NCBI GenBank assembly: GCA_024811115.1
Contig: JAKOGH010000747.1
Location: 408,619-472,618 of the forward strand
Length of the DNA stretch: 64,000 nt
DNA from: Terana coerulea
Taxonomy: Eukaryota; Basidiomycota; Agaricomycetes; Polyporales; Phanerochaetaceae
Direction of reading: 5' to 3'
The notes beneath the pieces are model-generated. The model ran no database searches and was not told the DNA's origin. It saw only the letters and a list, made by a program, of their open reading frames with translations. The stretch's first letter is position 1. Every line of letters starts with the position of its first letter. Positions 12,101 through 22,709 of this stretch are shown here, one piece after another. The translations under genes and the position numbers were made by a program.

Positions 12101-13760
12101 CAGCCCGGCTAACACCGCAGTAAACCACGCGTCCTCCCTCGTCGTCTCCGCAGAATAGAGCAGCGCGCCAGCTGATAGATCCAGCTCCTGGAACCCGAGG
12201 ATAATGAGATCCGGCTCGTCATCTTCTTCGGTACCAGTTGCATGTACTGTGGTAGTATCGGAGCCTGCAGTACTGCTGTTGTCAGCAATGCTGAGGGACT
12301 GTACTGCGAAAAAGCCGCATCAGCACAACGACGGGACTCCCAATACCCCTGAGCTCGCCAACCTTCTACGTCCAGTGGGTTCCTCGCCAGGTCGTCCAGC
12401 GTGAACGGAGACACCTCTTTCAAAGGCGGTATGTATTTCGTCCTGTCAGCCTCGGTGCGGCCACGAACCCATGAGGAAAGGTCCTGCGACGGCATTTTCC
12501 CATTGACATTGAATGTGCCTATCCGTAGCCTGGAAGCTGGTTAGCCCTAAGCATAATCTCGTCAGCCATCAAGCTCATCCAACCGGACTCACTTCAGTGG
12601 AGTTTTCTCATCACTAGCTGAATATAAATCATTGACTTTCGACCTGATCCAATGCTCTCGGATAATAGATATATCAAGGAGTTCGTCGCCGGGAGACCCG
12701 GCTGAAGCTGCGGAGAGGAGATCAAGAACTGGCCGATGAGGATGTCGGAGGTCTTGTGGCACTGTCGACACTGTAAATAAGAATTTTTATGTACCTCGGA
12801 CTATATGAAAGGATAAATATACATGGCACAAAACTCACAAGCGGATGGCTGATTATGGGATATATATGGGGCTACCCACGGGTATACAGGAATCACACCG
12901 GGCTCGTTGTTTGCAACTGGATCCAATGATTAGTCATACATCGTCTAGAGAAAGTGAGACAATAAATTACTAGAGATATCTCTAAGCCTCTTGTACTCCG
13001 CGAGGAGTGCTTTCAGCCGTTGCGTGTCGTGTGCAACGAGATGCACGGATTCGAGATCTGGATCGTGACCAGGGTGTATCGTCAACCACAACTCTAACGC
13101 AAAAACCATCATTTATAACTGTCGATACGTCCCAAAAAACGTGATTCAAGCCACACCTGTGCGCGGGTTCTTCAAAGTTGGTACGGTGCCAGAGCTGAGG
13201 TTGATGGTGCTACGTCTGGCTTGCGCCATTGCGACGCTGAGTCCATCGAGTATAGGGAATGCATGCTCCACCGTGTACTGTGGTGCGTCGTTCCCCGCAG
13301 ATGCTGACTTAGGTCGAAAGATAAATAGGCTGAAGATAGTGTGTGAGTGCACGAAAAAATGATCATGAGAACACCGGTCATGGGAGCGGAATTAAGAGGG
13401 GCATGAACTTCTAAACCCAGGCCAGAAGGAAAACGATTCATATAACTATCCAATGACCACGCCAATCACCAGATAGTACGTATTACACCGCGTCAGGAGA
13501 CCGAGTACTCACCATCCTTGTTCATCGCCAAGCGTGTCGATGTGGACAACAACGGCTAAAACTCGACGTCTACCGCCGCTTGTGCCTGCAGAAGCGTCAC
13601 GAGACTGCTCGAGAGTCTCTAGAATCTCTGTAGATTCCTCGAAGTCAGCTTCGCCTGGTGCACCTACCCTGCTGAGTATCGCTTCGGTTTCCAGTGCTAT
13701 TTGCAGCTCTTCCGAGTTCCGAAGGATACGCCATATAGAGGCCTCCAGCGAGTCTGCCAT
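9170..13760 (-). CDS. OCRL/INPP5B-type inositol polyphosphate 5-phosphatase with ASH and RhoGAP-like domains
   Basis: This enzyme removes the 5-phosphate of PI(4,5)P2 and related phosphoinositides on endosomal and trafficking membranes. The N-terminus (MADSLEASIWRILRNSEELQ; VEHAFPILDGLSVAMAQARR; LELWLTIHPGHDPDLESVHL) looks like the PH-type domain of this class. The catalytic domain follows: RIGTFNVNGKMPSQDLSSWV, EDDEPDLIILGFQELDLSAG, GNKGATALRMIFRP, LTFVNAHLAAFDEMYEKRNA, DALFWMGGKLYE (split by an intron) leading into LNYRIDLSDSDVRTLL, RRKPAWTDRVLHMK and SDHRPVSASFEL. Next are the ASH domain (ETAVDRFVASELNIGDSRLE, LHTALGKDSFVIVSADYG, TCFATSIERLVRAPGPVRAL) and a RhoGAP-like part (DDIFLKPGDVGVVTEIREKL, TCLLQFLEALPESLVPDALH, LASAFTPVVFPDTTSGKAIS) ending YFVD-stop. 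Exons are numerous and introns short. The frame breaks once near 11650. The Arg finger of active RhoGAPs is not seen, as in OCRL. Confidence 0.88.
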
Positions 13761-14333
13761 GACTTCGCTTAGGCCAATAAATAAAGCACAGCGTGAGGAA
13801 AGAAGTGCAGAGTGTTGGCCTGACGAGCGCAGTCTACAAAGTAGCTGACCAGAAATCGAGAATAATTAGCGAATATAATGGTAACCACGTGCAACACTGG
13901 GATCGACCGATCAGATCTTGCGGCTGATGCCGAGGCTACGTCAAATTCCCACGTTTCCCCGCACTGGTCATGTATGTTCTCATTTCCTCTCTCGCCGTCG
14001 AATGCGGATCGTCGAGCCCAGCGTAGAACACGTCGAGACTCGAAATACCTACGAAAAGAACTGAAACAATGAGCGGTGTTGTTGGGAACATAGCAACGAA
14101 GAGGACTCTGGACGGTCTGTTCAAATGAATAGAACGAGGCTCGAAACGGCTGGAACGTGACACTAGGACAAGCGGTGGGGGACAAGAACCGGTCACGCGA
14201 GTTCTGGAGCGAGATGGCTATATAACCTTCGGCTTGAATGGTTCTGCCACACACGACTTACACCTGAACACTCTCGACATCCAGCTCATCTACAAGTACC
14301 AGCTCGCCACCGTCAACATCGTCGACTTCGAAC
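13761..14333. promoter_or_regulatory. Divergent intergenic region, 5-phosphatase / HABP4-like gene
   Basis: The two flanking genes start outward from this 573-bp spacer, so both promoters should lie here. Open frames in it (up to 161 codons on the minus strand) have no recognisable product. No strong TATA box was noted. Confidence 0.45.
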
Positions 14334-14890
14334 ATGACCCGTACTGAACGTGCCACTTCGCCTCGGGCAGTCACAAAGGACCGCTCAGAGGCAAGGAATG
14401 CTATGGGCCGGGGCACGCCGAAGGGCGGCGCAGGACCACACAACTGGGGTTCGCTGCTAGACGAGCGTGAGCTCGAGGAGGCTGCACTCGACGACGAGGA
14501 ACGGGATCATGAGCAGGACACCAGCGGTGAGCCCCTGTTTGATGGTCGTGCGCCGCAGCTCTCATGATTGCATATCAGCCGCTCGTGCGCCAACCACGGG
14601 CACTGGCAGAAAGACCTCTGTCTCCGTGAGTGAAGAGGAGAGAGAGAAGGCGGCTGAATACCGCAGGAACGCTTTCAAGAACGGTGGTGCGTACGGGCCC
14701 TTTTTGGTTGTTGAATGGTGCTGACGATTCCCAGACATTGATCTCGGTGCTATTGCTCGCACCTCTGCTGCCGTCTCGGTCTCTCCTCCCAAGGCCACTT
14801 CCATCGTCAGCGACGCTGATGTACGCATCACTTCCTCATTGTCCCAATTGTTACTGATTGTTTGTTCAGACCACAGCCAGCCCCGTCTAA
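14334..14890 (+). CDS. HABP4/PAI-RBP1 (Stf2-like) small RNA-binding or desiccation-type protein
   Basis: This is a small hydrophilic protein of about 130 residues. Four exons splice with GT..AG borders: MTRTERATSPRAVTKDRSEA..., the core motif GTPKGGAGPHNWGSLLDERE with LEEAALDDEERDHEQDTS, then TTGTGRKTSVSVSEEEREKA with AEYRRNAFKNG, DIDLGAIARTSAAVSVSPPK and TTASPV-stop. The KGGAGPHNWGS block is the hallmark shared by Stm1/HABP4/SERBP1-type and yeast Stf2/Tfs-like proteins, which bind ribosomes or RNA or protect cells during drying. Charge is high and no membrane or catalytic segment is present. The exact role cannot be told from sequence. Confidence 0.75.
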
Positions 14891-15323
14891 GTTATCAAGG
14901 GATAGAAGTGAAGACACTGTACATTAATAGCTCAGTAGAGCTGCCACTACCATCAGCCCATCATGTATTTGTATAACTTGGACGTTGAAGCCTTGGGCGC
15001 AAGATTGACAATGTAATATAATGCAAGTTTGTCCTTGAGCCTACGACAAGTAGAGTGGCTGCAATACTGTGACGAGGGAGACGAAGACAGCTATCCATTC
15101 GCAAGAATGGCGAGATCCGGTCATGAGTCCGTGCATGTGAGAGACATCATAGTTCTGTCCAGCCTTATGAAGGGTCGCAATACAATTAGTAAGAAACTCT
15201 AACCGCAGCAGCGTACGAACCACCGCCTTCCCAGGACATCCCGAGCTCTATAGAGTACAAATAAGCTAAGCGGAGCATCGGACCCGCCGTATGCATACAC
15301 AACACCCAGGTTCAACCGTGAGC
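14891..15323. other. Intergenic between convergent genes
   Basis: This spacer lies between the HABP4-like gene and the first BTB gene. It contains 3' UTR sequence and no recognisable gene. Confidence 0.5.
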
Positions 15324-16181
15324 CTACGAGCTTGAGGCGTTGTCGGCTGCAGTGCTGGCCGGCCAGAAGACTTCGTGCACGATGCGCGCCGCCCGCGCTC
15401 GCCGCGGACAGTTCGCGAGACTGAGGCCCCAGAGGAACGGCGCGCCGCCCGCGCCGAGGCGCACATCCTCCTCAAGCCGGCCCTCGGGCAGCGCCGCCTG
15501 CTCGCGCAAGAAGCGCTCCCGCGCGCGCGAGGCGCACCGTCGTGCCGACGCCCAGCTTCTCGCCCTCGGCCTCGTCGAGCGGCGCGTCGCGCAGGACGAG
15601 GAGCACGTACGCCGGCTCGAGCCACTGCGGGATGTCGTGCGCGAGCGCGAGCGCGACGGCGTCGGCGGGCTCGAGGAGGTTGAACGACCACGCGGAGGGC
15701 GCGAGGACGGAGATGGCGCGGGCGCGGAGCTTGTCGAAGGCATAGCGGGTGGAGATAGAGAGCAGCGCGGACCATTCTGCGACGGAGATTTTGACCGACC
15801 AGGAACTGTAGTTGTCGTACATCCTGCAAAGCGGGATGCGTTAGAACAGGCATCGGTAGTACTCTCGTATATATACGTGCCCGTAGTAAAAGAACCGCAT
15901 CAGAGCCCCCATTTCGAATTTCGTTACTCCAGGCAGGACAATTGCGGTCTCTTTGGTCCTCCCCTCTGGTTCGGCGTCACCAGGCGGGCACATAAACATT
16001 CCTCGAAACAGCTCCGAGTCTCGTTGGAAGAAGTGACGGTGTACTTTGAAGTAGCAATCTTCAACCTGAACATCAAGAACAATCATCGGCTTGAGTAGAC
16101 TAATGCATAGAAAAGGACTCCTACTAAGAAAATGACGGTTTCATCCTCGATAAAGAACTCAGGGTGTTCATGTCTCACTGA
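15324..16181 (-). CDS. BTB/POZ domain protein 1 (5' end unresolved, one frame break)
   Basis: This is an N-terminal BTB/POZ adaptor-type protein of the family expanded in Agaricomycetes. The spliced sequence reads HPEFFIEDETVIFLVEDCYF, KVHRHFFQRDSELFRGMFMC, IVLPGVTKFEMGALMRFFYY, then YSSWSVKISVAEWSALLSIS, TRYAFDKLRARAISVL and ALAHDIPQWLEPAYVLLVLR. One base is missing near 15525 in an alternating GC stretch. Restoring it gives ARERFLREQAALPEGRLEED and a C-terminus ending TAADNASSS-stop, which matches the layout of BTB protein 2. The first coding exon is not identified: the exon at 16181 begins after an acceptor AG. GC content in 15.4-15.7 kb is very high, which creates long spurious open frames on the other strand. 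The partner and function are unknown. Confidence 0.78.
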
Positions 16182-16194
16182 CTGAAGAGGCTCC

Positions 16195-16520
16195 TATTCC
16201 GCATAAAATGTAAGCCTCCGAACTTTCCTCTGTAAAGCATATACTCACCGTGATACTTATGGAAGAGCTCGTGGACGCGACTGGCTTCAAGTTCGACGGC
16301 TGGGAACCGAAGCTTGAACTTGAGATCCTGACGTCAAGCAGTCAGAAACACTGCTCCACATGTGCTTGAGAAGTCCACGTACATCTTTGAGGGCACAAAG
16401 AATATTGGTTAGGTGCTACACCCGACCAGAGAGGATACGGCCTTTTGTCGACCTTCCACGCTGGTCGGGTGCCGGCGACGCGTGGTGAACGGCGTGCGAT
16501 ACGTTCGTCATCCTGCAAGT
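16195..16520 (-). other. Unassigned coding-like exons upstream of BTB gene 1
   Basis: Two stretches look translated on the minus strand. One is DDERIARRSPRVAGTRPAWK with VDKRPYPLWSGVAPN. The other, after an acceptor AG, is DLKFKLRFPAVELEASRVHE with LFHKYH followed by a GTGAGT donor; splicing to the next AG would give a tail VSET-stop. They may be the 3' part of a separate small gene squeezed between the BTB genes. I do not recognise the product and cannot define a start. Confidence 0.3.
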
Positions 16521-17012
16521 AGAAGCAGTTAATTATCTATGCAGTACGAGTGCGGTGAGGTAAGATGTTCTACGCTCGCATCTGTCTGCGCCTGGCACCA
16601 AGCTGCAAAGCCCGTGACAAAGGCAGGAATCAAACTCGCCTCTGCTGGCTGGCGAGCGCTAACAGTAGTCGAACCGCACGGAAGGCCTAAAAAGGCAGGT
16701 GTCGTAGTCTAGAAGCGCTCAGCTACCATGACACCGGTGTGCGCGGAAGATGTCGTTACTGTATCACGGGTTTAGAGTATGTTATTCAACAAATTGGTGA
16801 TATTTACGAGAAAGTGATCGATATTGCGGGATGTACAATGTGATAGTCCGAGATGTCTAGCTGAGCTCTGATGCATTATGGAGGGAAAAGGTTCTGTTCG
16901 TACACCATTCCTCAGCAGCTATCGCAGTGGCATGTAGGTGAAATTCACCTTACATTACGGAGGGGCACTAACATATGCCGTTGAATATGATTGAATTGCA
17001 GTAGTATCTAAC
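16521..17012. other. Intergenic with degenerate tRNA-like sequence
   Basis: No protein gene is recognisable. On the minus strand around 16610-16735 there are pieces resembling tRNA box A and box B, but they do not fold into a complete tRNA, so no RNA gene is called. Confidence 0.35.
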
Positions 17013-17919
17013 CTACGAACAGCACCGGAGCATCACTAAAAGTGACATCGTGGAATAATGGAGGCACTTACCCAGTGTCTGGTTGATAGCCGCACACTCA
17101 GGCCAAACGTCATTGATGACTTGGGCAATACCCTGGTCGTTGAAGGTGAATATCTTGTCGAAGGGGTAGTAACTGCGTTGCTGGGATAGGATGTATCCTT
17201 TCTCGCGCGCGACCTCGCGCGCCCGGGCCACCCGTACGACAGTGCGAAGGCCCAACGACTCGGCCTCCACGTCCTTCAGCGGCTCCGGACGTTTCGTGAG
17301 GTCAGCGTATGAGAGGGCCAGCCACTGTGGGATGTTGTACTTGTTGGCGAGCGCGATCTTCCTGACGGGGTCGAGCATCTGCCGGGATATCTCGAGGACG
17401 GCGAGCTCGCGGATTTTGTCGAAGACGTAGCGAGTCGAGATAGATAGCAACGCGACCCAGTCGTCAAGTGAGACGATGGCCGGTTTGTACATGCTATTAT
17501 TCGGCAATAATGGCATCAAATAAGAGTAGATCAAATGCCAAACTACTACGCTCACCCGTCATACAAAAACCGGAGAAGACACCGAAACTCATGTTGTGTG
17601 ACACCGTGCAAGACGATAGGGTTAGCATCCGTCCGTCCTTCAGCCTCTTCACCAGTAGGAAGCGGGCAGGTGAATAGGCCGCGGAAGAAATCAGAGTCAC
17701 GCGTCAAGAAGAAGCGGTGCACTTTGAAGAGCCGTCGCTCGACCTGGCAGGGATGGAGATAGCGTATAAGTACGCATATTTCCAGTAAAGGTTGGTGAAT
17801 CATACCATAAACACTGCTAGTTCGTCATTAAAGTAGTATTCATCGTCGTGCGAGATGTTTCCAGAGTCTGGTGCTGGCAGCGCCAGGCGTGACGTCAAGG
17901 CGGTGATGTTATCTGCCAT
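17013..17919 (-). CDS. BTB/POZ domain protein 2
   Basis: This is a complete BTB/POZ protein of about 250 residues. Exon 1 is MADNITALTSRLALPAPDSG with NISHDDEYYFNDELAVFMV. Exon 2 carries the BTB core VERRLFKVHRFFLTRDSDFF, RGLFTCPLPTG and VLHGVTQHEFRCLLRFLYDG. Exon 3 gives MYKPAIVSLDDWVALLSIST, RYVFDKIRELAVLEISRQML, KYNIPQWLALSYADLTKRPE, LGLRTVVRVARAREVAREKG and VINDVWPECAAINQTLG. A last short exon may end VMLRCCS-stop. Introns are 50-60 bp with standard borders. No frame break was seen. Its layout is the same as that of the genes on either side, which makes the three a tandem paralogue cluster. A TATA box lies about 60 bp upstream of the ATG. Confidence 0.85.
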
Positions 17920-17974
17920 CCCTTTCGTGGTGGTTGTCGAGGGCAAGGATTGAACTATCTCTGAAGAGTGGTTG

Positions 17975-17984
17975 CTTTATATAA
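17975..17984 (-). promoter_or_regulatory. TATA box of BTB gene 2
   Basis: The minus strand reads TTATATAAAG about 56-65 bp upstream of the ATG at 17919. This is a good core promoter candidate. Confidence 0.55.
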
Positions 17985-18490
17985 GACAACTGAGAAGATA
18001 ATCCGCCGAGAGTGTCAGTATATAATGCGGCTAACATGCGCAATCCGCATGCAACAGAGCGCTTGAAGCCCACGTCAGTGCGTCGTGCGCATATGACCAC
18101 AGTTTCTGGCGTTTGAGAACTGTAGACTACTGCGTAGAAGATGTCGCAGTGGGTGGTAGGGTGGCGAGAGCTGACAAGTATATTCATCCACATACGACTC
18201 GGTGTTTTATAGGAAGGTCAAGCTTGGTTCGGCTCGAGTTCGCACGAGCGGCGGGCGATCCCCCAAACAAAGCCATGTGCGCTCCACGTGGATGATGGCC
18301 GCTCCCCGGACACTGCCAGTCGCGCGCCGCAGAGATCTGTCAGTGTCTTGTAGTACGTCGCGAGCTCATCTCACAAAAAGTCACAGATGGGTAGAGACGG
18401 GTAGGAAATAGTACGAATAGTAACAGTCCATGTAGGGTACAGAAAATATAACGTACAATTAACTAATTGTGCATAGCAACAAGGTGCAGT
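17985..18490. other. Intergenic between BTB genes 2 and 3
   Basis: This is the upstream region of BTB gene 2 and 3' flank of BTB gene 3. No further gene or repeat is seen. Confidence 0.5.
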
Positions 18491-19835
18491 CTAATGCCTC
18501 ATGGGAACCGGAATACCCTCAGGCGTGCAAACATCATCCACTAGCTGCTCGACACGATGCACGTCTCGAGTCAGCTTTGGCAGCACCCAATTCCCGCACT
18601 TGTCCTTCAAGGGCGTCCGCTGTGACTCGTACAACATCTCCATCAACAGCCGCTCCCGAACCTCCGCTAGCTGCGACGTGACTTTCACGCCGAGCACCGC
18701 GGCTTCCGACTCTTGTATGGGACGTTCGCGCATGCACAAATCGACGTACGCGGTCGCACGCCAGTCCGCGATGTCGTACTTGTCGGCAAGGAGTAGGCGG
18801 TCCATGGCGTCGAGGCATGAGGTGGGCGCCTCGAGCTCTGAGATGGCCCGTTCACGGAGTGTGCGGAAGGCGAGCGACGTGGAGGCGGCCAAGAGAGATA
18901 CCCAGTCTTCCACAGGATATGAGCAATGCTCCTCGTGTTTGCTGCACGATATGCCATCAGAAATGATAGGGGGCATAGTGAAATCGAGCATACCCGTAGT
19001 AGATGAAGCGTAGCAGGACTTCAAATGCTTCGACGGTGACCTGCGGCAGCTCGATGGCGGTAGCATCAGATAGCCCGCGCCCAGTTTGCTTCACAAAGAG
19101 CTTTTTGAAATAGGTCGAGTCTCGCTCTAGGGTGCTTCGGTGCACTCTGAAGAGGCAGCCATCGACCTGTGTTCCCCGATGTTTAATGATTTGTAGTCTC
19201 GCGAAAACCGCGGGTACTTACGTTAAGCGTGACAAGATCGTCACTGAAGTAAAACTGGCTGTGCCTCTTCGTCTTCGCCCTCGAGCAACAGATGCTTGAC
19301 GAGAGAGCGCTTCCAGACGAGCAGGACGATGAAGGGTGCAGAGGGCGAGTAATGAAGGATGGCCTCGAAGGCGGCGGGAGCTTCTCAGATGCGACCGATG
19401 GCGATATGCTGATACTGGTCACGAACGAACTCTTCGATCGCGGGGTGAGCGGTGCAGCGATGCCGTCGCTGTTATCGGTCACGCCGGTCACGTCGCTCTG
19501 CGTGGGGGACAATGGGCGGAGGTCAGGTGTCGCGGAGGGAGAGGGAGAGTGTCGTGCCTCGTGAAGGGGCAGCATCATCTCTAGACCATGGTACGGCCGC
19601 ACAGGCTTCGGTGCGTTAACCCAGACGCCATCTGCGAGCCAGCTGGGCAATCGATGTGGTTGCGGAGGGCGAAGGTCTTCGTCGAGGATCGGCGCGAGCT
19701 TGGGCGAGCGTTGCCGACGGGGGACTCAGAAGGGCGCGGGTCCTTGGCTGAGACCGCGGAGCTGGCGACGAGAGTCGATTGCGGCGGGCTTGTGACGGAG
19801 TGAGTCGAGCTGAGGCTGTTCGTCCGCTTCGCCAT
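18491..19835 (-). CDS. BTB/POZ domain protein 3 with long Ser/Pro-rich N-terminus (one frame break)
   Basis: This is the third BTB protein of the cluster, distinguished by an N-terminal low-complexity extension of about 200 residues. It starts MAKRTNSLSSTHSVTSPPQS and reaches TKTFALRNHID, where one base is missing in a short A/T run (plus strand 19649-19650). Restoring it gives LPSWLADGVWVNAPKPVRPY and continues through SRAKTKRHSQFYFSDDLVTL. After an intron the BTB core follows: HRSTLERDSTYFKKLFVKQT, TAIELPQVTVEAFEVLLRFI, YYGYARFHYAP. A last exon has EDWVSLLAASTSLAFRTLRE, LLADKYDIADWRATAYVDLC and ends GIPVPMRH-stop. The BTB and following helical part align with the other two genes. Function is unknown. 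Confidence 0.8.
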
Positions 19836-20521
19836 GGTGGATAAGAGCAGGAACTGGGAGACGTGGCAGCTCGTCCCCTCGTCATATTAGTATGTGCGCG
19901 CATCCTACCGTCCGGTGCACCTGGCCCTGTATCGGTGGGAAGCCTTCCGCAATCGGTGACGTCTAGCACTCATGTATGCTCATGTCCATCGCCTTGCGGT
20001 GATGCATGCAATCGCAGCAGAAACCGAGGTCTGGCTGCACGGTGCGAGATGTGGAGAGGCCACAGTAAACAGTAGCACGCACCTCCGACATTTTCCCTAT
20101 ATGCCTCGTGTACTGCCTAGAACCAGCAGAATGTCACAGGAACGAAGCTTGATGCTGGGAGGACCAATCGTAAGAGAGCTTGGGAAGGGTTCCGGAGAGT
20201 AAACGTTGCGTAGGAACATGTATTCGTCATCGCGTGTCCCGGCAAAACGGTCCAGCGTAGATCGCTGCGGCCCCCTTTCCGTAGGACGATCTCCCGCATT
20301 GACAAATGCAACAAGTTCATTCATCACACGCTATCCCAATGACAAGCTGCGAATACATACGTCAACTGCGTGATTGTGAGAACTTGAAGTCTAAACATAC
20401 CACACGTTCATTTATTTATTAAAAAGAGTCCAAGCTTTGTGCTGGCGCTGACCACCAACTCGTAAGCGGCATTACAGTTCCACCTTGATACTCACTTACC
20501 TTCGGTATCAACATGTGAGGT
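19836..20521. other. Intergenic upstream of BTB gene 3
   Basis: An open frame on the minus strand (20097-20327) reads NVYSPEPFPSSLTIGPPSIK, but it has no family similarity I can name and no clear splicing. The region otherwise shows nothing distinctive. Confidence 0.4.
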
Positions 20522-22528
20522 TCAAGAAGTTGCCTTCCGTACGCAGTTCGAGTCCGCAAGGTAAACATCAAGACTAAGCCCATCTTTCCACCCCATTTCT
20601 ACGGCCTCCGGGATGTGGTTCAGATCCAGGTGAGAGAATATCCGTTTTTCAACGGCAAAGCACTTGGCAAGATCGCGATCCAGGCTCTGCATCGCAAACG
20701 GCGGCGTCACGAGGTAGAGCTTCGCGTCGTCGTGGCGTGCGGATATGGCGGACAATGCACCCCGCAACTCGAACTTGGACATGCCCGCAAGGTCTTCGAC
20801 AGAGATGAGGCCACTTTGGACCGCTGTATTGACAAATGGGTGCAACGAGCGGACATATAATTCAAAAGTACTGACCTGCTTCAGGAAGAGCAAGCAGATG
20901 GCGCGGTGGCATATATGTCTTCCAAAAGACCATTGCGCTGCCTTGAGGATCCTGTTGGCCGCGGTCGTACAGGTGGAAGAGCGATGGCACAAAGACCGCC
21001 CTGATGAAGAAATCCGAACACAACTGAGAGCACAATGTTGAAGGCAACGACGGAGACCTGATAGATATATCAATGCCAGCTCAAGGTTAAGGCTATCACG
21101 ACTGACCCAGAATAGCTTCCCAGAGCGCTGCAAGTATCCACTGTTGCCACCAAAACAACGAATGGAACCAGCAGCGGTACGAGGAACCGAGGCTCCTGAT
21201 GAGGCTGAATTGACAAGAGGGCGAGAGAAGATAGTACGACGTAAGCGCATGCTACACGAGCCGCGGTACACGTCAGCCTGCATACGCATCGTGGTCACAC
21301 AATGACCCACCTTTGTTCAGAACGGACAAAGGGCTCATGACTGGCCTCTCTGCTTCTACCTTGTCTATGGTGGTCGCCTTATGTTGGATATAAGAATCCG
21401 AGCGTAAGGCTTGCCATCCAGCCCGCACGCCCATCACCAGTAACGAGGGTCCAACGATTAAGGGAAGATTGACGACCAGATGTAACCATCGCGGATGCAA
21501 GCCGTGCTTGGCGAGGTTTGCCGGGGACAGGTTGTACTTCAGGAAATTCAAAGGCGTGACGGTAAAATCCCAAAAGTCGCCCCTCGGAAGTAGAAGGCGT
21601 CCAAAGTAATAAAAACGCCTGCTAGGCTAATAGCCACGCCTGCGGCGAACCCGAGAGAGCGGAATGCTGCTGAAGTGGGATATGCCGAGAATACGTGGTG
21701 AACGGCCGCGAAGGCTACGGGCAGTAGGAACGCGACAGAGGTGATCCGGGTGAAAATCCCAATGGTTATGATGTCCCCGAGCCAACGCAGGTCTGGTTTG
21801 GGGGCCTTCTAACCTTCGGTCATTACGCGAACAGAGATGTCGGTGCTCAAGTACTTACTGAAGACTTTGAGTACGCCGCGCGTGACGTTCCATCCAGCAT
21901 ATTCTTCAACTTGTACAACGCCCAAGCAACTAGAATTGCCTCGATGGAGTTGGAGAAAGGCCTCAGTTGGAATGTGAGCATGGTATGCGAAGACCCCAGA
22001 AGTATCAGAGCCAACAGCGGCTCATTGGGCACAAGGCGAGACACAACGAAATCTGCGCAGCGAATTAGTAGGTTATTATATAGCGTATATGATCGTTTCA
22101 CGCACCAAGAACGAAGGAGAGCAACAGGAAGGAAGTTCTTTGGGCAATGAAGAGAACGGTTGGTGAGGGCTCTATGAAGAATGGTCATTGCGAAGGAAGA
22201 AGCGACCTCAACGAAAGACATACCATCATTGATAAGTCTGAGGAGCAGCATGGGCACGCCTGTTGTTAACATGGGCGGTACGATGGACCGGCAAGGAAAC
22301 ACAGAGCTCCATTCCCATGTCTTGAATGCATGCAGACTGAATACGGTGCCTGTGCGAGACAAAGGCTCAGCACAAGGGCACGTTTAGCGTAAGACAGAAT
22401 CAACCTGCTGTGACTTCGCCGTTCTGGAAATATTCATCGGGGTGAATGTAGCCTGTCCCTGCCAAGGCAAGCACGACTCGAGCAACAAGCAGAGCCCCGT
22501 AGAGCAAAGCGTAGCGGTTTCCGGGCAT
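20522..22528 (-). CDS. SMP3: GPI mannosyltransferase 4 (Smp3/PIG-Z, GT22 family)
   Basis: This is an ER membrane enzyme that adds the fourth, side-branch mannose to GPI anchors, using dolichol-phosphate mannose. The start MPGNRYALLYGALLVARVVL leads to the luminal loop GYIHPDEYFQNGEVTAG, which carries the HPDE-type acidic motif of GT22 enzymes. Next come TWEWSSVFPCRSIVPPMLTT, then HTMLTFQLRPFSNSIEAILV, FTVTPLNFLKYNLSPANLAK and HQEPRFLVPLLVP, all conserved blocks of GPI mannosyltransferases. The C-terminus has KLYLVTPPFAMQSLDRDLAK, EKRIFSHLDLNHIPEAVEMG and WKDGLSLDVYLADS. Many hydrophobic segments are present and introns are short. Smp3 is preferred over Gpi10 because of the DEYFQNGEV context and the C-terminus. 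It shares a 181-bp promoter region with RPB9. Confidence 0.85.
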
Positions 22529-22709
22529 ATTCTCGGACGTTCGGTCCGCTTAAAGCATCACACGAAGTAGAGAGACTGTGAATTTATATGGCTGTCGCCC
22601 GCAGCAGGTCGTACGTGGTGCTGGACGTGGTCGAATGTGGTGGTTCAGGTCAAGGCGCGGTCGTCGTGTAAGCGCCTGCTGGCTTACTCTGACCAAGACC
22701 ACCACCATC
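22529..22709. promoter_or_regulatory. Compact bidirectional promoter, SMP3 / RPB9
   Basis: Only 181 bp separate the two divergent start codons. The minus strand has a TATAAATT about 55 bp upstream of the SMP3 ATG. No matching TATA is seen for RPB9. Confidence 0.5.

Noticed and set aside
15340..16098. 252-codon open frame on the plus strand
   Set aside because: It is antisense to the GC-rich part of BTB gene 1; the Arg/Ala-rich translation is a composition artefact.
16600..16735. Degenerate tRNA-like pieces (GGTAGCTGAGCG, GGTTCGAC, AGTTTGATTCC) on the minus strand
   Set aside because: They cannot be folded into one cloverleaf with paired acceptor and T arms; at best a decayed fragment.
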